Assembly: GCA_013154135.1 (NCBI GenBank)
Contig: JAADDB010000245.1
Location: 1-8,892, forward strand
DNA: 8,892 nucleotides
Origin: Chloroflexota bacterium
GTDB lineage: Bacteria; Chloroflexota; Anaerolineae; JAADDB01
Direction of reading: 5' to 3'
Shown: positions 1-4,696 of the stretch, in pieces
How positions within the stretch are numbered: position 1 is the stretch's first letter
Layout of the letters: each line of letters starts with the position of its first letter
The notes under the pieces: generated by a model
What the model was told of the DNA's origin: nothing
What the model saw: the letters and a program-made list of their open reading frames with translations, nothing else
The model's database searches: none
Made by a program: the position numbers and the translations under genes

Positions 1-2
1 CG

Positions 3-60
3 CCCACCCACCAAAAACTCTTTTCTGGCACGGGGCGAGAACGTCGGCGCCCCGCCGAGG
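3..60 (-). repeat. Dispersed intergenic repeat, head module, copy A (inverted)
   Basis: Read on the minus strand, this stretch aligns to 2446-2504 on the plus strand over about 56 columns, with roughly 45 identities and two single-base gaps by hand count. The best-preserved core is GACGTT-TC followed by CCCCGTG and CCAGAAA. It contains a perfect stem-loop: CGGGGCG at 31-37 and CGCCCCG at 48-54, with a 10-nt loop holding the conserved GACGTT (minus-strand reading). No open reading frame with coding character covers it. The copy may start left of the window. It could be a mobile or REP-like element, or the remains of one. Confidence 0.6.
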
Positions 61-61
61 T

Positions 62-89
62 GCGGACCCGTCCGCCGCCAAGATACTGA
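62..89 (+). repeat. Dispersed intergenic repeat, palindrome module, copy A
   Basis: It begins with the perfect inverted repeat GCGGAC-CC-GTCCGC (62-75), followed by GCCAAG and ACTGA. It aligns to 1331-1359 with 22 identities in 29 columns. A partial third copy lies at 159-185, sharing the exact 11-mer CGCGGCCAAGG with 1343-1353. The module directly follows the inverted head module. In the other two intergenic regions it follows a head module of the opposite orientation, so the modules have been rearranged. Confidence 0.55.
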
Positions 90-130
90 GAACAACGGAG
101 AAGCGGGCCAACCCGGCATTCAGCCCTTTA

Positions 131-158
131 ATCGTCAATCGTTACTCATTACTCCTCA
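131..158 (+). repeat. Heptanucleotide short tandem repeat, copy A
   Basis: Four consecutive 7-mers fit the pattern [A/C]TCNT[C/T]A, for example ATCGTCA then ATCGTTA. The first three are closely related to the heptads at 2553-2580 in the same order. The reverse complement of the end of the first gene (1260-1274) carries the same unit. It lies in the untranslated region upstream of the first gene and has no visible coding role. Confidence 0.55.
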
Positions 159-233
159 GCCCGTCCGCGGCCAAGGGGTTGCTGAATCTGGCTCTCCGGC
201 CAGGGGTGTTTGTCCAAACTCCGGTACCGTTGT

Positions 234-262
234 TTGGCCTTAAAATGACAGCGGGGTATACT
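234..262 (+). promoter_or_regulatory. Sigma-70-type promoter for the GDP-sugar genes
   Basis: TTGGCC (234-239) and TATACT (257-262) are separated by 17 bp, close to the TTGACA/TATAAT consensus at optimal spacing. The predicted transcript starts near 269, giving a leader of about 46 nt before the start codon at 315. The -10 context GGTATACTAGG resembles GGTACAATAGG in the second promoter (4116-4121). No clear promoter of this quality is seen before the next two genes, so this one may drive all three. Confidence 0.55.
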
Positions 263-296
263 AGGACCATAGGGGCCATGATGGTAGGCCCATCCC

Positions 297-304
297 AGGG
301 GAGG
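297..304 (+). promoter_or_regulatory. Ribosome binding site deciding the GTG start at 315
   Basis: AGGGGAGG ends 10 nt before a GTG codon. This site, and the fit of the protein's first residues to the Rossmann fold, support the GTG over any downstream start. Confidence 0.6.
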
Positions 305-314
305 AACGCGTTCT

Positions 315-1274
315 GTGCGGGCGTTGATTACAGGCGTGGCCGGGTTTGCGGGCAGCCACCTGGCTGATTACCTGGTCACACACACGGATTACGAAGTTTG
401 GGGCGTGGTGCGCCGTACCCGGTGGCGCGTGGCCCACCTGCAGGACCGCATCCACCTGGTCACGTGCGACCTGACCAACCAGGTGGCCACATCCCGCATG
501 ATCGACAACGTCCGGCCCGACCTGGTCTTCCACCTGGCTGCGGATGCCCGTGTTGGCGCCTCCTGGCACCACCCCTGGCAGACGTATGAAGCCAACTTGC
601 GGGCCCAACTCTCACTGCTGGAAGCCCTGGTCACCACAAAACAGCAGGCCCACGTCCTCATCGTGGGCTCCAACGAAGCCTACGGCAAGCCTGTTCGCCT
701 GCCCGTGGACGAAGACCACCCCTTTCGGCCCGTGACCCCTTACGGGGTCTCCAAGGCCGCACAGGATCTCATGGGCCTCCAGTATCACCTGGCCTTTGAC
801 CTGCCCGTGGTGCGGGTCCGTCCGTTCAACCACATTGGCCCCCGGCAGAGCCAGGGATTCGTGTGTGCCGACTTTGCCAGCCAGGTGGCCCGCATCGAAG
901 CAGGGCTGCAGGAGCCGGTCATTCGGGTGGGGAATTTGAGTGCCCGGCGGGATTTCACCGACGTGCGCGATGTGGCCCGGGCCTACCACCTGGCGTTGAC
1001 CCAGGGCCATGTCGGGGACGTCTACAACGTGGGGAGTGGGGAAGCCCACGCGATTCAAGAAATCCTGGACATCCTCCTGCGGGCCAGCCGGGTGCCCATT
1101 CGTGTGGAAGTGGATCCCAAACGCCTTCGGCCCAGTGACGTGCCCGAAGTGCGCTGCGACGCGGGAAAACTGCGCAGTCACACGGGCTGGGAACCCACCA
1201 TCCCCTTTGAGACGTCCGTGTTAGATACGCTGGAAGACTGGCGAAGACGCGTGAGAGAAACGAGTAACGAGTAA
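315..1274 (+). CDS. rmd: GDP-4-dehydro-6-deoxy-D-mannose reductase (Rmd-type SDR)
   Basis: Extended short-chain dehydrogenase of 319 residues, a normal length. It is predicted to reduce the 4-keto group of GDP-4-dehydro-6-deoxy-D-mannose (the Gmd product) with NAD(P)H, giving GDP-D-rhamnose in the cytoplasm. Visible motifs: the nucleotide-binding TGVAGFAG with Gly7, Gly10 and Gly13; HLAA near 73-76; Ser119 in GSNEAYG; the catalytic pair Tyr143 and Lys147 in YGVSK; RPFNHIGPRQ at 169-178; and the Rmd-like stretch from GFVCADFA (181) through VGNLSARRDFTDVRDV (205-220) to YNVGSG (237-242). The GTG start is chosen because of the AGGGGAGG site and because the fold begins immediately (MRALITG). The last four residues and the stop codon lie in a heptanucleotide repeat. 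The gene sits directly upstream of gmd, which fits the pathway. A related reductase forming GDP-6-deoxy-D-talose cannot be excluded from sequence reading alone. Confidence 0.85.
   Translation: MRALITGVAGFAGSHLADYLVTHTDYEVWGVVRRTRWRVAHLQDRIHLVTCDLTNQVATSRMIDNVRPDLVFHLAADARVGASWHHPWQTYEANLRAQLSLLEALVTTKQQAHVLIVGSNEAYGKPVRLPVDEDHPFRPVTPYGVSKAAQDLMGLQYHLAFDLPVVRVRPFNHIGPRQSQGFVCADFASQVARIEAGLQEPVIRVGNLSARRDFTDVRDVARAYHLALTQGHVGDVYNVGSGEAHAIQEILDILLRASRVPIRVEVDPKRLRPSDVPEVRCDAGKLRSHTGWEPTIPFETSVLDTLEDWRRRVRETSNE
1260..1274 (-). repeat. Heptanucleotide repeat overlapping the 3' end of rmd
   Basis: The 7-mer ACGAGTA occurs twice in tandem (1260-1266 and 1267-1273), followed by A. On the minus strand it reads CTCGTTA, the same unit type as at 131-158. 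It encodes the terminal TSNE and provides the TAA stop. Confidence 0.5.
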
Positions 1275-1288
1275 AAAAGTGTTGGCCG

Positions 1289-1388
1289 CTCCGCGGGGCA
1301 CGTCTTTCCTGGCGTGGGATAACATCGAGAGCGCGACTTGTACGCGGCCAAGGAACTGATACGTGTTCAAAGTCTCATACCTAATACC
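1289..1388 (+). repeat. Dispersed intergenic repeat, copy B (shortened)
   Basis: The 144-nt gap between rmd and gmd holds three parts in the same order as the gap before the mutase. First is a shortened head (CTCCGCGGG, ACGTCTTTC, TGGCGTGG, 1290-1319). Second is the palindrome module with CGCG arms around ACTTGTA and the GCCAAGGAACTGA end (1331-1359). Third is a heptad tail, TCATACC followed by TAATACC (1375-1388). Compared with copy C the head appears to lack about 20 bp. No terminator is visible, so rmd and gmd may be cotranscribed through it. Confidence 0.5.
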
Positions 1389-1403
1389 CAACATCCGGGT
1401 ATG

Positions 1404-1410
1404 AAGGAGG
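1404..1410 (+). promoter_or_regulatory. Ribosome binding site of gmd, fixes start at 1419
   Basis: AAGGAGG lies 8 nt before ATG at 1419. It rules out the in-frame TTG at 1338, which would add 27 residues translated from the intergenic repeat. Confidence 0.8.
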
Positions 1411-1418
1411 CGCAGGCA

Positions 1419-2426
1419 ATGCCACGAGCATTGGTAACAGGGGTAACGGGCCAGGATGGTTCATACCTGGCCGAATTTCTGCTGGAACAGGGATACGAGG
1501 TCATCGGCATGGTGCGCCGCACCAGCACCGTCAACTTTGACCGCATCTACCACTTCCAGGACAAAATCACCATTGTCCAGGGGGACCTGCTGGACCAAAC
1601 ATCCCTCATGGCCATCATCGAGGAATACCAGCCGGACGAGGTGTACAACCTGGCCGCGCAGTCCTTTGTGCCCACCTCGTGGAAGCAGCCCGTGCTCACC
1701 GGCGAGTTCACCGCCCTGGGCGTCACCCGCATCCTGGAAGCCATCCGCCTGGTGAAGCCGGACGCCAAATTCTACCAGGCCAGCTCCTCGGAGATGTTCG
1801 GCAAAGTGCGGGAAGTCCCCCAGAACGAGAACACCCCCTTCTACCCGCGCAGCCCCTACGGAGTGGCCAAAGTCTACGGCCACTGGATTACCGTGAACTA
1901 CCGGGAATCCTACGGCCTGTTCGCGGTCTCGGGCATCCTCTTCAACCACGAGAGCCCCCGGCGGGGATTGGAATTCGTCACCCACAAGGTGACCCACGGC
2001 GCGGCCAAGATCAAGTTGGGCCTGGCCAAGGAACTTCGGCTGGGCAACCTGGAGGCGAGGCGGGATTGGGGGTACGCGCCCGATTACGTGCGGGCCATGT
2101 GGCTCATGCTCCAGCAGGAGGAGCCCGAGGATTACGTCATCGCGACCGGAGAGACCCACTCGGTGCGGGAACTGTGTGAAATCGCGTTTGGCTACCTGGG
2201 CCTGGACTACCGGGACTTTGTGGTGCAGGACCCGCGTTTCTACCGCCCCGCGGAGGTGGATTTGTTGGTGGGGGATGCGAGCAAGGCCCGGCGCCGACTG
2301 GGCTGGGAACCCACTGTGAGCTTTGAAGAACTCGTCAAACTCATGGTGGACGCGGACATGGAGAACCTGCAGCGGGAAATGCGGGGCGAAAAGCCCGTCA
2401 ACTTCCCCGCGTTCAAGTTACCCTGA
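1419..2426 (+). CDS. gmd: GDP-mannose 4,6-dehydratase
   Basis: Gmd converts GDP-D-mannose to GDP-4-dehydro-6-deoxy-D-mannose, the branch-point intermediate for GDP-D-rhamnose, GDP-L-fucose and GDP-perosamine. The protein is 335 residues, typical of the shorter bacterial forms. Motifs: TGVTGQDGSYL with Gly8, Gly11 and Gly14 for NADP binding; RRTST at 33-37; NLAAQSFV at 77-84; the active-site segment ASSSEMFGKV (121-130), where Ser123 takes the place of the usual Thr and Glu125 is kept; PFYPRSPYGVAK with Tyr147 and Lys151; FNHESPRRG at 175-183; LEARRDWGYAPDYV at 211-224; and YRPAEVDLLVGD at 275-286. The start at ATG 1419 is supported by AAGGAGG 8 nt upstream and by the family's usual N-terminus. 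It follows rmd on the same strand and precedes a phosphohexomutase. This identification is firm. Confidence 0.96.
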   Translation: MPRALVTGVTGQDGSYLAEFLLEQGYEVIGMVRRTSTVNFDRIYHFQDKITIVQGDLLDQTSLMAIIEEYQPDEVYNLAAQSFVPTSWKQPVLTGEFTALGVTRILEAIRLVKPDAKFYQASSSEMFGKVREVPQNENTPFYPRSPYGVAKVYGHWITVNYRESYGLFAVSGILFNHESPRRGLEFVTHKVTHGAAKIKLGLAKELRLGNLEARRDWGYAPDYVRAMWLMLQQEEPEDYVIATGETHSVRELCEIAFGYLGLDYRDFVVQDPRFYRPAEVDLLVGDASKARRRLGWEPTVSFEELVKLMVDADMENLQREMRGEKPVNFPAFKLP

Positions 2427-2445
2427 GGGGCATGGAATACCTGCT

Positions 2446-2504
2446 CCTCCGCGGGCCGCGGACGTTTTCACCCCGTGGCCAGAAAGGGTTTGGCGTGGAT
2501 GATG
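2446..2504 (+). repeat. Dispersed intergenic repeat, head module, copy C
   Basis: It aligns to the minus strand of 3-60 at about 80% identity. It can form an 8-bp stem with one G-T wobble (2454-2461 with 2473-2480) enclosing the loop that holds ACGTTTTC. The corresponding loop in copy A also carries the conserved GACGTT inside a stem of different sequence. It occupies the otherwise gene-free 191 nt between gmd and the mutase gene, in which no terminator or strong promoter is visible. Confidence 0.6.
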
Positions 2505-2580
2505 GTCGGACTTTGTCGGCCGCCCGCGAACTCCTTCTCTCCGGGGACCTTAATCGTCCATCATCACCCATCATACACCC
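2505..2580 (+). repeat. Dispersed intergenic repeat, palindrome remnant and heptad tail, copy C
   Basis: GGACTTTGTCGGCCGCC then GAACT (2508-2532) is a weaker match to the palindrome modules at 62-89 and 1331-1359. The tail 2553-2580 is in 7-nt steps beginning ATCGTCC and ATCATCA, matching the order of heptads at 131-158. Both tails are immediately preceded by TTA. Within it the 10-mers at 2558-2567 and 2568-2577 are also near-identical. Confidence 0.45.
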
Positions 2581-2605
2581 AACGTAGCCCAATACCTGAA
2601 CCCAT

Positions 2606-2612
2606 AAGGAGG
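2606..2612 (+). promoter_or_regulatory. Ribosome binding site of the phosphohexomutase gene
   Basis: AAGGAGG lies 5 nt before ATG at 2618. It lies just beyond the repeat copy, which ends near 2580. Confidence 0.75.
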
Positions 2613-2617
2613 GTCCA

Positions 2618-4060
2618 ATGATTCGCATCAAATTCGGTACCGACGGTTGGCGAGGCAAGATCGGTGAGGAGTACACCTACGACAACGTGCGACGGTGCGC
2701 GCAGGGGTTTGCCCAATACCTGCTCGACTACACCCTCAACCCCAAGGACATTGCCCGGGGCGTTGTCGTGGGATACGACCGACGTTTCAGTTCCGAGCAC
2801 TTCGCGGAGGCCGTGGCCGAAGTCCTGGTGGGCAACGGCATCCCCGTCTGGCTCACCCAGAGCGAAACCCCCACCCCGGTCATCTCCTACAGCGTGGTGG
2901 CCAAACACGCGCTGGGCGCAGTCAACATCACGGCCAGTCACAACCCGCCCACAGACGACGGCTTCAAGGTGCGGGATGAGCACGGCGGCGCCATTGCTCC
3001 CGAAGGCCTGAGGGAGATCGAAGCCCGCATCCCCGACGACATGCGGGATGTCAAACGGGTGCCCGCGGCCGTTGCCGAAGCCACCGGCATGTTGCGCCGC
3101 TTCGACCCCGCGCCCGCGTACCTGGAACACCTGAAAGACCTCATCGACGTGGAACCCATCAAACAAGCGGGGCTCAAGATCTCCGTGGACCCCATGTGGG
3201 GCAACGGCGCGGGATGGTTCAACCGCATCCTGGGCGGAGGCCGCACCGAAATCCACGAAATCCACAGCGAGCGCAACCCCATCTTCCCCGAAATGCGCCG
3301 CCCCGAGCCCATCCCGCCCAACGTGGACGCGGGATTGGCCTTTGCCAGGCGCATCCGCGCGGACGCGCACATCATCACCGACGGCGACGCGGACCGGGTC
3401 GGCCTTGGGGACGAGCACGGCCAGTTCGTGGACCAGCTGCGGGTTTTCGGACTTCTCGCCCTCTACTTCCTCAAGATCCGGGGCGAACGTGGGCCCATCG
3501 TCAAGACCCTATCCACCACCTCCATGTTGGACATCCTGGGCAAGAAGTACGGCGTGCCCGTCTACCACACGGGCGTGGGCTTCAAGTACGTCGCGCCCAA
3601 GATGCTGGAAGTGAACGCCATGATCGGCGGTGAGGAATCGGGGGGCTACGCGTTCCGCGGGCACGTGCCCGAGCGCGACGGCATCCTGGCCGGACTCTAC
3701 CTCCTGGACTTCATGGTCCAGACGGGCAAGAAGCCCACGGAGCTCCTCCAGATGCTCTTCGAGGAAGTGGGCGCGGAGTTCTACTACAAGCGCATTGACG
3801 TACCCCTCCTGAACAACATCGTCAAGGAGGAAGCCCGCAAGCGGCTGGACGCGGCCCAACCCAAAACCCTGGCCGGCCTCAAAGTGGTGGACAAAGTGAC
3901 CATCGACGGGTACAAGTTCGTCCTGGAAGATGGCGGCTGGCTGCTCGTCCGCTTCTCCGGCACCGAACCCCTCATCCGGGTGTACTGCGAGACGACCCAC
4001 AAGGACAAGGTGGACGAGTTGCTGGAGGAGGGACTGCGCTTGGCCGGTCTGAAGGAATAA
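2618..4060 (+). CDS. Alpha-D-phosphohexomutase (phosphomannomutase/phosphoglucomutase type)
   Basis: Cytoplasmic enzyme of 480 residues that moves phosphate between C6 and C1 of a hexose. All four family signatures are present: N-terminal FGTDGWRG (6-13); the phosphoserine loop TASHNP with catalytic Ser107; the Mg2+-binding DGDADR (Asp255, Asp257, Asp259); the sugar-specificity loop GGEESGG (337-343); and the phosphate-binding RFSGTEP (445-451) in the C-terminal domain. The specificity loop does not settle mannose versus glucose versus glucosamine. Its position after rmd and gmd favours a phosphomannomutase (ManB role) feeding GDP-mannose, but the mannose-1-phosphate guanylyltransferase that would link the two is not in the window. 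A GlmM or general PGM/PMM role remains possible. The ATG at 2618 has a strong AAGGAGG site, and the fold starts immediately. No terminator is seen after it; the next gene has its own promoter. Confidence 0.9.
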   Translation: MIRIKFGTDGWRGKIGEEYTYDNVRRCAQGFAQYLLDYTLNPKDIARGVVVGYDRRFSSEHFAEAVAEVLVGNGIPVWLTQSETPTPVISYSVVAKHALGAVNITASHNPPTDDGFKVRDEHGGAIAPEGLREIEARIPDDMRDVKRVPAAVAEATGMLRRFDPAPAYLEHLKDLIDVEPIKQAGLKISVDPMWGNGAGWFNRILGGGRTEIHEIHSERNPIFPEMRRPEPIPPNVDAGLAFARRIRADAHIITDGDADRVGLGDEHGQFVDQLRVFGLLALYFLKIRGERGPIVKTLSTTSMLDILGKKYGVPVYHTGVGFKYVAPKMLEVNAMIGGEESGGYAFRGHVPERDGILAGLYLLDFMVQTGKKPTELLQMLFEEVGAEFYYKRIDVPLLNNIVKEEARKRLDAAQPKTLAGLKVVDKVTIDGYKFVLEDGGWLLVRFSGTEPLIRVYCETTHKDKVDELLEEGLRLAGLKE

Positions 4061-4092
4061 ACCGGCTCCGGCGCCTTACGGGCCCTACCAAA

Positions 4093-4121
4093 TTCCCCGA
4101 TGGCCGGAAATTCGGTACAAT
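4093..4121 (+). promoter_or_regulatory. Promoter for the zinc-ribbon membrane protein gene
   Basis: The -10 box TACAAT (4116-4121) is preceded at 17 bp by TTCCCC (4093-4098), a weak -35. The -10 context GGTACAATAGG resembles GGTATACTAGG of the promoter at 257-262. The predicted start is near 4128, leaving a leader of roughly 23 nt. Confidence 0.45.
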
Positions 4122-4137
4122 AGGCCCAGCAAAACAC

Positions 4138-4143
4138 GAGGAG
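4138..4143 (+). promoter_or_regulatory. Ribosome binding site, start at 4151
   Basis: GAGGAG lies 7 nt before ATG at 4151. Confidence 0.6.
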
Positions 4144-4150
4144 TACACAT

Positions 4151-4696
4151 ATGTCCGGTGAATTAGCAAACAAAATCGGCATCTTCGTCCAGATGGCCGT
4201 GGCCATCCTGGCAGCCACTGGGGTCGCCTTCTGGTTGGCCCTGGCCATATGGACATTCCGGGACATCACCGCGCGCACTCGGGACCCCATTGCCATCATC
4301 CTGGCCACATTGCTCAGCCTGCTCTTCGGGCCGGTGGGGATCCTCCTCTACCTCCTGCTGCGGCCCAAGGAAACCCTGGCCGAACGCTACGATCGAGCCC
4401 TGGAAGAGGAAGCACTGCTGCGGGAGATCGAGGAACTTCACCTCTGTCCCGGTTGTCGACGACCGACCAAGGAGGATTGGATCCTCTGCCCCTACTGTCA
4501 CACCCCCCTCCGACAACCGTGTCCCAACTGTGGCCGGCTCATCGACCTGAATTGGGACATCTGTCCCTACTGCGGAACGCAAGTGACCCCCACACTCCAG
4601 GAATCCGCGCCCGCGGAACCCCACGACACCGGGGGGATCATCGGAGAGGAGATCGCGGAAGAGGTCTCCGCCTCCCGGCCGGCTAGCGATTCCTGA
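4151..4696 (+). CDS. Membrane-anchored double zinc-ribbon protein
   Basis: Protein of 181 residues of unknown function. Two hydrophobic segments (about 13-35 and 46-70) form a helical hairpin. A charged, Glu-rich, probably helical stretch follows (74-97). Then come two C4 zinc ribbons: CPGC (Cys99, Cys102) with CPYC (Cys113, Cys116), and CPNC (Cys124, Cys127) with CPYC (Cys138, Cys141). The spacing and knuckles match the double zinc-ribbon (DZR) type. The C-terminus (146-181) is acidic and probably disordered. The positive RPK after the second helix suggests the ribbons face the cytoplasm, where they could bind protein or nucleic acid partners. The gene has its own promoter and its last 14 nt overlap the end of the convergent glycosyltransferase gene, so antisense interference is possible. 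No specific role can be assigned. Confidence 0.85.
   Translation: MSGELANKIGIFVQMAVAILAATGVAFWLALAIWTFRDITARTRDPIAIILATLLSLLFGPVGILLYLLLRPKETLAERYDRALEEEALLREIEELHLCPGCRRPTKEDWILCPYCHTPLRQPCPNCGRLIDLNWDICPYCGTQVTPTLQESAPAEPHDTGGIIGEEIAEEVSASRPASDS

Noticed and set aside
1382..1387. TAATAC as a -10 box for gmd
   Set aside because: No -35-like hexamer lies 16-18 bp upstream, and the string belongs to the heptad tail.
1338..1418. Extended gmd starting at TTG 1338
   Set aside because: It has no ribosome binding site, the extra 27 residues come from the intergenic repeat, and ATG 1419 has an ideal AAGGAGG.
2550..2579. Promoter TTAATC-18-TACACC before the mutase gene
   Set aside because: Both boxes match poorly and fall in the repeated heptad tail shared with other gaps, so the match is likely coincidental.
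2618..4060. Assignment as GlmM (phosphoglucosamine mutase)
   Set aside because: The specificity loop GGEESGG is not decisive for GlmM, and gene context with Gmd and Rmd favours a mannose or glucose phosphate mutase. It is left open at family level.
4061..4092. Rho-independent terminator after the mutase gene
   Set aside because: The GC-rich stretch forms no convincing stem followed by a T run.
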